From: Gammaproteobacteria bacterium | GTDB taxonomy: Bacteria > Pseudomonadota > Gammaproteobacteria > JAPPPA01 | Length of the DNA: 64,000 bases | Assembly (NCBI GenBank): GCA_030425645.1 | Contig: JAUHZK010000008.1 | Location: forward strand, 79,173-143,172 | Reading direction: 5' to 3' | The notes under the pieces: model-generated | The model's database searches: none | What the model was told of the DNA's origin: nothing | Seen by the model: the letters and a program-made list of their open reading frames with translations, nothing else | Shown: positions 27,757 to 37,301 of the stretch, one piece after another | How positions within the stretch are numbered: the stretch's first letter is position 1 | Layout of the letters: each line of letters opens with the position of its first letter | Made by a program: the position numbers and the translations under genes

Positions 27757-28845
27757 ATGCCAGCCTCAGCGAATCAGCAAGAGTTAGTGAACGAGTTATT
27801 CAAAGCCGACTTAAGCGTCGTTATTCCCTGCCGTAATGAGGCGGAAAGTTTGCCGCGCCTGCTGTCGCAGCTGGCCGGACAAACGGACATCGAACTCGAG
27901 ATTATTGTCGCCGACGGAGGCTCCAATGATCAGACCCTAGCCATCGCGCAAGCAGCCGGCGCCAAAACCTGCCAATGCGAACCCAATCGCGGCGCGCAAA
28001 TGAATGCCGGCGCCAGACTAGCAACGGCAGAATGGCTGTTGTTTTTACATGCCGACAGCCAGCTCAGTCAGCCGCAGCAATTGCAACACGCTTTACAGCT
28101 GATGCAGCAACAGCCCGCAAACGAGCTTTGTGCAGGCCATTTCCCGCTACAGTTCAGCGACCGCCCCGCAGATGAAAAACGCTGGCGAGTGCTGGAGTAT
28201 AAAACCACGCTCAACCTTCCACTCACTATCAGCGGCGACCAAGGCTGCCTACTCAGCAAGCAAAACTTCCTTGCGCTCGGCGGCTTCCAAACCACGCTGC
28301 CATTCTTAGAAGATCAAATGCTGGCCGCTTCCATCCAACAACGAGGCCGCTGGCTAAGTCTGCCGCACGCCCTGCTGACTTCAGCCAGACGTTTTCAGCG
28401 TCAAGGTTTTCGCGGTCGCTACCTATTGATGACCCTAATTATGGTCGCCTATCAATGTGGTTTAACTGAGTTCCTTGACCCCAAAAGCCTATATCCGGAG
28501 CAACAACAAGCCGGCAAGATAAAGCTAAAGCCGCATCTACAGCGGCTGTTAACACTATTCACTCGCTTACCCAATGGCCGGCAATTGAGCTTTTGCTGGC
28601 GTATCGCCGGCTTAGCACGGGATAACCTCTACCAACTGCCGCTGTGGCTGGACGCAGCACTTGGATTACAGTCATGGCCTTTCTCAACATTCTGGCTAAA
28701 ACTGATACAGCCTTTAACCCAGCTGACGATATTGAAAACGATTTGGCAACTATTGTTTTTGCCATTGTTTCCTCTGCTGGTGCTCGTCTGGCTGCTGCCC
28801 ACGGCAATTGGCGCTAGAATAAAATCCCAACCTTCAAGACAATAA
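27757..28845 (+). CDS. Glycosyltransferase family 2 protein, TIGR04283-like, with long C-terminal extension
   Basis: 362 residues. The GT-A domain covers about 15-240: VVIPCRNEAESLP, VADGGSNDQT, and a metal-site segment LHADSQL. These match the TIGR04283 group, whose members are usually about 230 residues. The extra C-terminal 120 residues include one or two membrane helices (about 328-350, LFLPLFPLLVLVWLLP), suggesting membrane attachment. The product is unknown. The DUF349 gene starts 12 bp downstream. Confidence 0.82.
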   Translation: MPASANQQELVNELFKADLSVVIPCRNEAESLPRLLSQLAGQTDIELEIIVADGGSNDQTLAIAQAAGAKTCQCEPNRGAQMNAGARLATAEWLLFLHADSQLSQPQQLQHALQLMQQQPANELCAGHFPLQFSDRPADEKRWRVLEYKTTLNLPLTISGDQGCLLSKQNFLALGGFQTTLPFLEDQMLAASIQQRGRWLSLPHALLTSARRFQRQGFRGRYLLMTLIMVAYQCGLTEFLDPKSLYPEQQQAGKIKLKPHLQRLLTLFTRLPNGRQLSFCWRIAGLARDNLYQLPLWLDAALGLQSWPFSTFWLKLIQPLTQLTILKTIWQLLFLPLFPLLVLVWLLPTAIGARIKSQPSRQ

Positions 28846-28857
28846 AAACGCAGTACT

Positions 28858-31329
28858 GTGGCTCTTCTATTTTCGCCGGCATGGCAATCTAAAAAACCTG
28901 AAAAACGACTCGCCGCGCTAGACAAACTACCGCCGGAACAGGCCGCCGATATCCGTGCTGATTTGGCACTCAATGATCCAGACGAAAGCGTCCGACTCGC
29001 CGCGACGCAGGCCATCCAAACACCGGACGCCTTAATTCGTTTACTGAAACAGGCTAATAACACTATTGCCCCCGCCATTCGGCAGCAGTTAATCCAGCTG
29101 CTAGACAATGAGCAGCCACTACCTCGCGAAAGCCGACAACGCTGGCTCCGCAATTGTGATGATGTCGCCACTTTGGAGCATTTGGCCCGCTACGCGACCG
29201 AAGCCGAGCTACGCAAAACCGCGTTACAGCAAGCTAATCAACAGCAGCTCTGGCATCACTGTGTGCAACATGACCCTTTGCCGGCTAACCGCGAATTTGC
29301 CGTCGACCGAATCGAAAACACGCAAGGCCTAAAACAGCTCATTGACGCCTTACGCAAAACCGATAAGCACATCACCAAACTGCTACAGCAGGCATTAGAA
29401 GACAAACTACTCGATGCCGGTGACGCCGACACTATCCAAGCCGTGCAATTACGCTGCTGCAAGCAACTAGAAACACTCATCGAAGACAAGGCAGAAGAAT
29501 CCGCCTTGCGCGCAATTGACGCCCAATGGGCACAAGTCGCCGGCACTGACCCCGTGCATCACTTCCCAGCTTTGGCTGAACGCTATGCGCGCTCACGGCG
29601 CGTATTTCTAAGGTTGCATCAACCTCAAGAGCTTGTAGTCGAAGCCGAACCAGAGACCACCGAACCAGAAATAGATCCGACGCTTGCCGAAGCCCAGCAA
29701 ATTGCCCGAAAAGCCAAAAGCTGGCTTAACGGCAAGCAGTTGCCACGGCGCAAGCATATTGAGGTCTTACGCAAACAATGGCGCAAGCTGAAAGCCGAGT
29801 TCGACGACGCCAAGCTTAGTGAGCAGATCACCGAGCAACTCAGTCAGCTCAATCAGCGTCTAATTAAGCAAGATGAACAATGGCAGCAAGACCTCGCCAC
29901 TAGCATTGCGCAAATCCCCAAGCTACAGCCGTTGCTCGACGAGGGACAGTTACAAGCCGCGCGCGAGCTTTACCAAACGCTTGAGGAAAAACTGCGACAA
30001 CTAAAAGCCATCGACAATCGCAGCGAACTGCGTCAAGCCATGGAGCAACTGCAAGCGATTAAACCCGTCATGCAAGAACTTGGCGGCTGGCAACATTGGA
30101 GCAATAACCGTAAACGCCGCGAACTCTGCGACCGCGTCGAAGCATTGATCGGCAAAGATATTGATCCAGAGGCGCTGGCTGAAGAAATTAAGAAGCACCA
30201 AGCAGATTGGAAAGCACTAGAAGCCAGCGAAAAAGCCGAAGGCAGCGATAAAGCCAAAGGCGGCCGCGACAGCCCCGCACTATGGAAACGCTTCCAACAT
30301 TTATGCCGTACCGCTTGGGAGCCTTGCGCCGAACACTTTGAACAGAAGCGCCAAAATCGCGCGCTAAAACGCGAACATATTGAAAAGGTCATGCAAGACC
30401 TGCTGCGATTTGGCGATAAGGCGAAAAAGTTTGATGAGAACGCAGTTAGCACCACCGTGCGTAGCGGCTATCGCATGCTCAACGAACTCCATCGCATGCC
30501 ACCCAAAGAACGCCGCAGCTTAGAAAAACAATTACGCGCAGCCTTAGCGCCATTTGAAGAAGTCAATGAACGGCAGCAAAAACAAGCCGCCTACGCCAAG
30601 CGCCAGCTAATTGAAAAAGCCCAGCAACTAAAACCAGACGACGACCTGCAAAACGCCATCAAACAGATGAAGCAACTGCAGGCCGACTGGAAGAAAACCG
30701 GCCGCTGCGACCCCAAAACCGATCGCAGCCTATGGAATGACTTTCGCAAACAAGCCGACCGTGTATTCGGCGTTTTGGACCAACAACGCAAAGCCCATAA
30801 CCAAGTGCGCAAAGAGGCCAGCAGCAAGCTAGCGGGCTTGGTCAATGAAATCGGTGCACTGGCTGAACAGGCAACCGCAGACACACTACATGAGTTACAT
30901 AAACTCAGCGGCCAAGCCGAAAGCTTGGAAAGTGAAGCCGATAGCCGCCAGCTCAGTAGCCAGCTTGCGGCGGCTAAAACCAAAGTCGAAAAAGCGGTTA
31001 AGGCCAGTGCCAATAAAGCGCGCCTGAGCCAACTCGCCGAGCTCGCCAAAGCGGCTCAAGCACGGATGCCAGAAGAGGCCGACGACGGCTTGCTAAAACA
31101 AGCTCGCGATGCCGTGATCAATATGGAAATTCTGGCTGGGAAAGACTCACCTGCAGCCGACAAAGCACGTCGACTAGAACTACAAGTAGCGCAGCTAGCG
31201 GCCAATCTAAATGGCAAAGGTAAGGGCCAAAGCCTGCTAGACCAGGCCGAGGAGTGGTACCAATCAGCCACCAGCACTAGCAAGCAATGGCCGGCACTAC
31301 ATAAACGCGTACAGGCATTGCTGAAATGA
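28858..31329 (+). CDS. DUF349-repeat protein
   Basis: 823 residues, soluble and highly charged. The N-terminal 110 residues look HEAT-like (RLAATQAIQ, ALIRLLKQ). The rest holds several DUF349 helical units marked by a Trp in each (LRKQWRKLK, HQADWKALE, LQADWKKTG) and long coiled coils, notably 340-420 and 560-700. The function is unknown. GTG start at 28858. Its stop overlaps the rhomboid start by 4 bp (ATGA), so the two are coupled. Confidence 0.85.
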   Translation: MALLFSPAWQSKKPEKRLAALDKLPPEQAADIRADLALNDPDESVRLAATQAIQTPDALIRLLKQANNTIAPAIRQQLIQLLDNEQPLPRESRQRWLRNCDDVATLEHLARYATEAELRKTALQQANQQQLWHHCVQHDPLPANREFAVDRIENTQGLKQLIDALRKTDKHITKLLQQALEDKLLDAGDADTIQAVQLRCCKQLETLIEDKAEESALRAIDAQWAQVAGTDPVHHFPALAERYARSRRVFLRLHQPQELVVEAEPETTEPEIDPTLAEAQQIARKAKSWLNGKQLPRRKHIEVLRKQWRKLKAEFDDAKLSEQITEQLSQLNQRLIKQDEQWQQDLATSIAQIPKLQPLLDEGQLQAARELYQTLEEKLRQLKAIDNRSELRQAMEQLQAIKPVMQELGGWQHWSNNRKRRELCDRVEALIGKDIDPEALAEEIKKHQADWKALEASEKAEGSDKAKGGRDSPALWKRFQHLCRTAWEPCAEHFEQKRQNRALKREHIEKVMQDLLRFGDKAKKFDENAVSTTVRSGYRMLNELHRMPPKERRSLEKQLRAALAPFEEVNERQQKQAAYAKRQLIEKAQQLKPDDDLQNAIKQMKQLQADWKKTGRCDPKTDRSLWNDFRKQADRVFGVLDQQRKAHNQVRKEASSKLAGLVNEIGALAEQATADTLHELHKLSGQAESLESEADSRQLSSQLAAAKTKVEKAVKASANKARLSQLAELAKAAQARMPEEADDGLLKQARDAVINMEILAGKDSPAADKARRLELQVAQLAANLNGKGKGQSLLDQAEEWYQSATSTSKQWPALHKRVQALLK

Positions 31330-31934
31330 GCGAACTCCTAAATGGCTTACTCTATAAACACGGCAAGGTGCCGCCGTTAACGCTCGCCTTAATCGGCATC
31401 TGCGTACTAATTAGCCTCTACAGCAACCTTGGCGACAACCTAGCAAAGTTATTGCCCTTATTGATGAGCGAGTACCGCGGTAACAGTTGGGCTCAGCTCG
31501 TCGAAATTCACCAAGGCCAATACTGGCGCCTACTCTCTCCAGTTCTGGTCCATTTTGGGCTGCTGCACCTACTCTTCAATATGATGTGGCTATGGGATTT
31601 AGGCGGCGTTATCGAAAGCCGCTGGTCAAGTTTGCAACTTGGTTTCTTAGTCATCCTTATCGGCGTAACTTCCAACCTTGCTCAGTACCTCATGCAGGGT
31701 GCACTGTTTGGCGGTATGTCTGGAGTGGTTTATGGGCTGTTAGGTTACTTGTTTGTACTGGGGCGCCTACGGCCAGACCTAGGTCTCCGAGTGCCGCCAC
31801 AAATCATGGCCTTTATGATGATTTGGTTTGCGCTCTGCTGGAGCGGCCTACTAGGCGGCATCGCCAATTGGGCTCATACAGCAGGTCTAGCGGCAGGTGG
31901 AGGCCTTGGCCTATTACGCAGCACCGTCCGTTAA
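31326..31934 (+). CDS. Rhomboid-family intramembrane serine protease
   Basis: 202 residues, six membrane helices. The catalytic dyad is S132 in GGMSGVVYGLLG and H184 in ANWAHTAGL; N85 in HLLFNMMWLW stabilises the oxyanion. The catalytic pattern is complete, so it should be active. It starts in a 4-bp overlap with the DUF349 gene. Its substrate is unknown. Confidence 0.92.
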   Translation: MSELLNGLLYKHGKVPPLTLALIGICVLISLYSNLGDNLAKLLPLLMSEYRGNSWAQLVEIHQGQYWRLLSPVLVHFGLLHLLFNMMWLWDLGGVIESRWSSLQLGFLVILIGVTSNLAQYLMQGALFGGMSGVVYGLLGYLFVLGRLRPDLGLRVPPQIMAFMMIWFALCWSGLLGGIANWAHTAGLAAGGGLGLLRSTVR

Positions 31935-32008
31935 ACAAGGCGCAGCTACTCATGGCTGGCAGCCGCAACAAGCCTAAGCAAACCGCAGCAAGCTTAAGCA
32001 CAGAAAAA

Positions 32009-32029
32009 TTACATACGGTTGGTATGTAA
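32009..32029. promoter_or_regulatory. 21-bp palindrome, possible operator
   Basis: TTACATAC and GTATGTAA are perfect 8-bp arms around GGTTG, in the 232-bp gap between the rhomboid and thioredoxin-like genes. The spacing and symmetry resemble TetR-family operators; there is no T-run for a terminator. Apart from this I see nothing else in the gap that I can name. Confidence 0.4.
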
Positions 32030-32166
32030 ATTTATTCATATAAATCAACAGGATAAAAACAAAAACGTTTACTAGGAGTTTTGCTTAGGCTAACTCGTAG
32101 ATTATTGCGATCCGAGGGCGGTCACAAAAAAACTAATTATCATCGCTATATAACTGGCAAACAGCG

Positions 32167-32613
32167 ATGACCCTATCACTACGAAAAATGAGCATGGCAC
32201 TGGCGCTAAGCCTAATCACGGTCGCCAACCCCGCCATGGCTACCAAGGCGAGTCCTAAACCATTAGTGATGGTGTTTTGGGCGTCTTGGTGCAATGCCTG
32301 CAATAACGCCCTCGCTGCACTATCCGAGCTGGACGCCGAGATAGACAACAGCCACTTCCTCGCCGTCAATGTCCTGGACGAACAGCCCGTTGCCGACTCG
32401 CTAGTTAAAAAAGGTTTCGAACAATTACGCTGGCTAGACGCCGGGGATGAATATGCCCGGCATTACGGCGTAACCAGCCTGCCGTGGGTCATTATCAAAG
32501 ACAGCCAACGCCAGTTGCTTAGCAGCCAGCCAGCGCTGGGCACAGCGACTGGCATTGCCTATCAAATCAATGGCGTGCTGGCGGTGCAGCAGACGCTAGC
32601 AGCGATTGAATAG
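32167..32613 (+). CDS. Periplasmic thioredoxin-like protein
   Basis: 148 residues with a signal peptide ending NPAMA (about 1-25). The thioredoxin fold has the redox pair CNAC in WASWCNACNN (about 42-45) and the cis-proline segment SLPWVII. The CNAC dipeptide is unusual; TlpA and DsbE types have other residues between the cysteines. It is probably a periplasmic reductant or oxidant. ATG 32167 has no strong Shine-Dalgarno; a second ATG at 32188 also keeps the signal peptide. Confidence 0.82.
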   Translation: MTLSLRKMSMALALSLITVANPAMATKASPKPLVMVFWASWCNACNNALAALSELDAEIDNSHFLAVNVLDEQPVADSLVKKGFEQLRWLDAGDEYARHYGVTSLPWVIIKDSQRQLLSSQPALGTATGIAYQINGVLAVQQTLAAIE

Positions 32614-32642
32614 TTGCCGCTGCAAACCAAACGAACGGCGGC

Positions 32643-34457
32643 TTACTCTATTGGTAGCGTTCTTTGCACCGGATTAGGCGGCACGTAAGAAACTAACGTC
32701 AGTCCCGAATCTGGCAGCCAGCGCACTTCATCACCAGCAAAACGCAGATTGCCGTCACCGCTGACCAAGGCAATCTGTATTGCCTCTTCCGGCAACTTCT
32801 TCACTGCATCCAAATAGGTGAACTCGTCAGTTAAGCGGGTTTTCTGGAACTGCCAGCCGCGAATATGGCACTCCCATAACTCCTCAAACTGAGTCGCGCC
32901 TTTAAATGCCGGTAGGCCACGACGGGTATCCGACACCGCCTGTGGGTCATCGTCACCCGCCAACATCGGAAGCTGGTAAACCTTATGCGGTCCAAGGTCT
33001 GGGCCAAAGGCATTACAGGCCAAAGCGTTATAGGCGTCATTACTACTGGCCGCCAACAACATTTCAACGCCTTCTAATTCCAACTCTTCTTCGGCTTTTT
33101 CCGACAGCACTTCGCCATACCAAGTCTCCAAACCACGCTCACGCGCCGCACGTAGGCGATGCCAAGCGTTGTCAGCCAAAAGCACACTGACGCCTAATTT
33201 TTTCAGCGTCGATCCCAGCTCTACAGCCCAAGGAGAACTGCCAGCAATTAACAAAGTACCGGCACTACTGCGTTTCAAACCGAGCTTCTCTGCCACCCAG
33301 CCCAAGGACAAACCATGCAAGGTAACGGTGGCAAAAATCAGTACAAACACCAGTGGCACCAGCAAGTTGGCATCTGCGTAGCCAGCTTCAACCATTGGCA
33401 AGGCAAAGGCACCGGCAGAAGCCGCCGCCACCACACCCCGCGGGGCAATCCAACCAATAAATACGCGCTCTTGCCAAGTCAGGCCGCTGCCAATCGTGGC
33501 CAGCCAAACCGCCAACGGTCGTACTGCAAAAATAAGCACCGCGATCAGCGCTACCAAGCGCCAACTTAGCTCTTCCAAGACGGAAAACTTAAGTCCCGCC
33601 GTTAATACAATAAAGAGGAAGGACACCATCATGATAGTGATGTATTCCTTAAAGCGACGCATCTCGCCAATACTGCGCAGCTTCATATTGCCCATCACCA
33701 CGCCAGCCAGGGTCGCAGCCATCAAGCCAGACTCGTGCTGAACAATATCGGACAAGGCATAAATCACCGATACAACCGCTACAGCGGCCGGCGCTTTTAA
33801 GTATTCAGGAATCCAGTTGCGGTCAAATGAAACGCCTAATAGCCAGCCGATACCACCGCCCAACGCCATGGCCACCGAGAGCGCTAACACTAAGTCACTT
33901 AACACCTGAGTCAGCGGCGCTTCGCCACCACCAAAAACAAAATACTGGTAGACAAAAACGGCAAGCAATACGCCAATGGGATCATTCACAATGCCTTCCC
34001 ATTTAAGCATGCTGGCGACTTTGCGTTTCAGATGGGCGTGCCGCAACAACGGCATAATCACGGTAGGCCCGGTTACCACAATAATGGCGCCGAACAACAA
34101 CGCTGTTGGCAACGACAAACCACCAATGAAATACGAGGCCGCACTACCCAAGACCCATGCAACGGCGACACCCACAAAAATTAGCCGTCTAACGCCGGTA
34201 CCCGCCTCTTTCAACTCATGCAGACGCAGGTTGAGGCCACCCTCAAACAGAATGAGCGCCACAAACCAAGCCACGATCTCGCGCAAGCCATCACCAAAGT
34301 GCTCTTCCGGTTCAACCAAACCAGAGATCGGCCCCAACAGCACGCCGACCACAGACAGCAACACAATTGCCGGCACTCGAAAACGCCAGGCCAACCATTG
34401 CGCTGCTGCACCGGCGAAAACCACAAGCGCCAAAACCAGCTTCAGTGACTCGATCAT
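32643..34457 (-). CDS. CPA1-type cation:proton antiporter with C-terminal nucleotide-binding domain
   Basis: 604 residues. The Na_H_Exchanger domain (about 1-395, about 12-13 helices) contains LILFEGGLNL and the ion-site segment WEGIVNDPIG. The C-terminal 200 residues begin with a Rossmann-like stretch (GTLLIAGSSPWAVELGS) akin to TrkA-N, as in NhaP2-type exchangers, and are probably regulatory. The start is placed at the ATG at 34457; a TTG 33 bp upstream adds PGPNFEYWGF and is unlikely. The ribosome site is GGGG only four bases from the ATG. Confidence 0.88.
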   Translation of the reverse strand: MIESLKLVLALVVFAGAAAQWLAWRFRVPAIVLLSVVGVLLGPISGLVEPEEHFGDGLREIVAWFVALILFEGGLNLRLHELKEAGTGVRRLIFVGVAVAWVLGSAASYFIGGLSLPTALLFGAIIVVTGPTVIMPLLRHAHLKRKVASMLKWEGIVNDPIGVLLAVFVYQYFVFGGGEAPLTQVLSDLVLALSVAMALGGGIGWLLGVSFDRNWIPEYLKAPAAVAVVSVIYALSDIVQHESGLMAATLAGVVMGNMKLRSIGEMRRFKEYITIMMVSFLFIVLTAGLKFSVLEELSWRLVALIAVLIFAVRPLAVWLATIGSGLTWQERVFIGWIAPRGVVAAASAGAFALPMVEAGYADANLLVPLVFVLIFATVTLHGLSLGWVAEKLGLKRSSAGTLLIAGSSPWAVELGSTLKKLGVSVLLADNAWHRLRAARERGLETWYGEVLSEKAEEELELEGVEMLLAASSNDAYNALACNAFGPDLGPHKVYQLPMLAGDDDPQAVSDTRRGLPAFKGATQFEELWECHIRGWQFQKTRLTDEFTYLDAVKKLPEEAIQIALVSGDGNLRFAGDEVRWLPDSGLTLVSYVPPNPVQRTLPIE

Positions 34458-34546
34458 AAAACCCCAATATTCAAAATTCGGACCCGGCAAAATAACACTA
34501 GCAAGAACACAAATACATCCCTAGCACATGGTTTTATACTGCCCCT

Positions 34547-35779
34547 ATGAAACAAAGCACTAACACACTACTGCGCGGCATCACGGTACTCGACCTAACA
34601 CGGCTATTACCGGGGCCATACTGCACTCAACAACTGGCTCAACTCGGCGCCACGGTCATTAAAATTGAAGAGCCCAACGGCGGCGACTATGCGCGCAGCT
34701 TGTCACCGGAGTTGTTCGCATTGGTGAATCGCGGCAAGCAATCTATAACGCTTGATTTACGCCAAACTGAAGACCAAGCGCGTTTTAAGGAGCTGGCCAA
34801 AACCGCTGACGTAGTAGTGGAATCGTTTCGTCCTGGCGTCATGAAAAAGCTCGGCTGCGATTATGAAGCGCTGAAAGCGCTCAACCCAAAACTCGTTTAT
34901 GCCGCCATTACCGGATACGGCCAAGACGGCCCCTATGCGGAGCGCGCAGGCCACGATATGAACTATCTCGCCACCGCTGGTGTACTTGACCAAATTGGCA
35001 GCGTTGGCGCTGCGCCGTCATTAAGCAACGTGCAAATTGCCGACCTTGCAGGTGGTGCTATGAACGGTGCCATCGGGATTTTGGCCGCGGTCATTGGTGC
35101 CCAAGCCAGCGGCCAAGGTGAGCTGGTTGACATCAGCATGACCGACGGCGCGCTCGCCATGAACACTGTGGCCTTGGCCGCCATTAATCAAACCGGCAAA
35201 ACACCGAAACGCGGCGACGACATGCTCAGCGGCGCACTACCAAACTACCGGGTTTATAAATGCCGAGATGGCCGTTATTTGGCAATCGGCGCCTTGGAAC
35301 CACAGTTTTTTATCCGCGTACTGAATGGTGTCTGGGACAGTGTTCCCAGCCCTATTCGCGGCACCATTGATAAGTTACTAAAAGCCACCCAAGCGCAAAG
35401 CAAAAAGCCTAAAGGCCAGAAATCTCAAACCCAGAAATCCAGTAGCAGCAAAAACAACAATGCCAAGCTGCAGCAAATTAGCGTAATGCTGAACGACCCG
35501 GTCAAAGGCAAGCTGCTACTCATGCCCATCCATTGGGCTTTGAGCGCGGCCTTTAAAACCAAAACTCGCGACCAATGGGATCAATGGTTTGCCGACAAAG
35601 ACGCCTGTGTTTCAGCCATTCTTAGTCCCGGCGAGGCCATTCAACATCCACTCTTTGCAGCCCGCGACATGGTTGGCGAAGAGCAAGGCCAGCACTATTT
35701 TAAGAACCCAATTAAATTCCAACAGACCGCTGAACCGTTAGCCGCGAGCCCAGAACTTGGTGCTAACAACCCAACATAA
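34547..35779 (+). CDS. CaiB/BaiF CoA-transferase family protein (AMACR-like)
   Basis: 410 residues. The CoA-transferase III domain has GITVLDLTRLLPGPYCTQQLA at the N-terminus, KIEEPNGGDYAR, and GHDMNYLA (135-142), which carries the catalytic histidine of alpha-methylacyl-CoA racemases. A low-complexity linker rich in Lys, Gln and Ser (about 275-305) interrupts the fold and is not usual. Racemase or CoA-transferase activity cannot be separated. The wax-ester synthase follows 38 bp downstream, suggesting a lipid role. Confidence 0.85.
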   Translation: MKQSTNTLLRGITVLDLTRLLPGPYCTQQLAQLGATVIKIEEPNGGDYARSLSPELFALVNRGKQSITLDLRQTEDQARFKELAKTADVVVESFRPGVMKKLGCDYEALKALNPKLVYAAITGYGQDGPYAERAGHDMNYLATAGVLDQIGSVGAAPSLSNVQIADLAGGAMNGAIGILAAVIGAQASGQGELVDISMTDGALAMNTVALAAINQTGKTPKRGDDMLSGALPNYRVYKCRDGRYLAIGALEPQFFIRVLNGVWDSVPSPIRGTIDKLLKATQAQSKKPKGQKSQTQKSSSSKNNNAKLQQISVMLNDPVKGKLLLMPIHWALSAAFKTKTRDQWDQWFADKDACVSAILSPGEAIQHPLFAARDMVGEEQGQHYFKNPIKFQQTAEPLAASPELGANNPT

Positions 35780-35817
35780 AACGCGCTTTCACTTTTCAGC
35801 CCAAACAAGATATCAAC

Positions 35818-37227
35818 ATGAAAACAATGAACGTACTGGACGCTAGCTGGCTCTTTGTGGAGTCCACCGAAGCGCCCATGCAAGTTGCCCAGCTTAAAAT
35901 TTTCTCGCTGCCCGAAGATGCGCCAGATGACTTTTTAAGTGATCTCGTAAAACAGTTCCGCAAGTCACGCGAGTACTACGCGCCGTGGAACCTAAAGCTG
36001 CGCAACCCCAACCTTAAAGCCATGATGCCGGTATGGGTTGAAGACAACGATATCGACTTGGATTACCACTTTCGCCACTCCGCGCTGCCTAAACCGGGCG
36101 GCGAGCGCGAGCTAGGCATCTTGGTTTCTCGGCTCCACAGCCACCCGCTGGACTTCAAACGCCCGTTGTGGGAAATGCACGTTATTGAAGGCCTAGAAAA
36201 CAATCGTTTCGCGCTTTACACCAAGTTCCATCACTCGCTGATTGATGGCGTTAGCGGCGTACGCATGATCGAGCGGCTGATGACTACCGATCCCAGCGAC
36301 CGTAGTCGACCACCGGCTTGGTCAATGAAACCAGAAACACGAACCAAAAAAGCCAAAGCCCAGCCTAAGAAACAAGCGCCAACGCCCGAGAACGCGCTGA
36401 AGGAACTACTGGGTGAAGCCAGCAGCAACGTCCAAGGAGGCATTGGCACCATTCGTGAATTGCGCCGCGCCTTCCAACGTCTACTCGGCGCCCGAGCCAG
36501 TGGCGTGTCTTCGTTAAAAGGCCCCTTCGACTGCCCCAAAACCATGCTCAACAGCCGCATTGGTCAAGCCCGCCGTTTTGCGACGCAGCAGTTCGATTTA
36601 AATCAAATGAAAGCCATTGCCAAAGCGGCCGACTGCAGCCTCAATGATATTGTTCTGGCCATTAGCGCCACGGCACTACGCCGGTTTTTGATCGATGTGA
36701 ACGGCCTTCCCAGCAAGCCGCTGACGGCTGGCTTACCGGTGAATATTCGCCCTAAAGGCGACCAAGAGACGGGTAATGCCATCAGCTTTATTATGGCTAG
36801 CTTAGCCACCGACATTGCCGACCCAAAGATGCGCTTAGAGGCGATTAAAAACTCTACCCATAGCGCCAAAGAACATTTACAGAAACTGCCCAAAGAAGCA
36901 CTGATGCAATATACCGCCATGATTATGGCGCCATTTATGATGCAGCTTGTGTCTGGCATGGGCGGACGCATGAAATCGGTATTTAACCTCACCATTTCCA
37001 ACATCCCTGGGCCCAAAGAGACGCTCTACTACCACGGCGCCAAACTCGAGGCGAGCTACCCTATTTCTCTGATTCCACACGGCCAAGCGCTGAACATTAC
37101 CTGCCTGTCTTATGCCGACACTTTGAACTTTGGTTTTACCGGCTGCCGCGACTCGTTGCCGAGCATGCAGAATATTGCGGTATACACTGGCGAGGCACTG
37201 CAAGAATTAGCGGATATTTATCTTTAA
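35818..37227 (+). CDS. Wax ester synthase/diacylglycerol acyltransferase (WS/DGAT)
   Basis: 469 residues. The acyltransferase motif HHSLIDG (138-144) is complete, and the PLWEMHVIEGL segment before it is typical. A second conserved segment is GNAISFIMASL at about 320-330, and the C-terminal half ends with ISNIPGP. A basic linker (RTKKAKAQPKKQ, about 175-186) separates the two halves. The enzyme makes storage wax esters or triacylglycerols from acyl-CoA. A terminator follows. Confidence 0.93.
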   Translation: MKTMNVLDASWLFVESTEAPMQVAQLKIFSLPEDAPDDFLSDLVKQFRKSREYYAPWNLKLRNPNLKAMMPVWVEDNDIDLDYHFRHSALPKPGGERELGILVSRLHSHPLDFKRPLWEMHVIEGLENNRFALYTKFHHSLIDGVSGVRMIERLMTTDPSDRSRPPAWSMKPETRTKKAKAQPKKQAPTPENALKELLGEASSNVQGGIGTIRELRRAFQRLLGARASGVSSLKGPFDCPKTMLNSRIGQARRFATQQFDLNQMKAIAKAADCSLNDIVLAISATALRRFLIDVNGLPSKPLTAGLPVNIRPKGDQETGNAISFIMASLATDIADPKMRLEAIKNSTHSAKEHLQKLPKEALMQYTAMIMAPFMMQLVSGMGGRMKSVFNLTISNIPGPKETLYYHGAKLEASYPISLIPHGQALNITCLSYADTLNFGFTGCRDSLPSMQNIAVYTGEALQELADIYL

Positions 37228-37251
37228 ACAGCCAGCGTTACCGCAACCAAT

Positions 37252-37277
37252 AAAAAAGGGCCTCACGGCCCTTTTTT
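37252..37277. terminator. Bidirectional terminator between the wax synthase gene and glmS
   Basis: AAAAAAGGGCC, TCAC, GGCCCTTTTTT: an 11-bp symmetrical stem with A and T tracts, 25 bp past the wax synthase stop and 25 bp past the glmS stop. Serves both convergent genes. Confidence 0.93.
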
Positions 37278-37301
37278 CTTTTACGCAAAAACCGCGAGGG
37301 A

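Noticed and set aside
32131..32160. Second Fur box upstream of the thioredoxin-like gene
   Set aside because: Only one half resembles the consensus (ATTATCAT); the other half does not match.
33976..34524. 182-codon plus-strand frame opposite the antiporter
   Set aside because: Antisense shadow of membrane helices; no ribosome site and low complexity.
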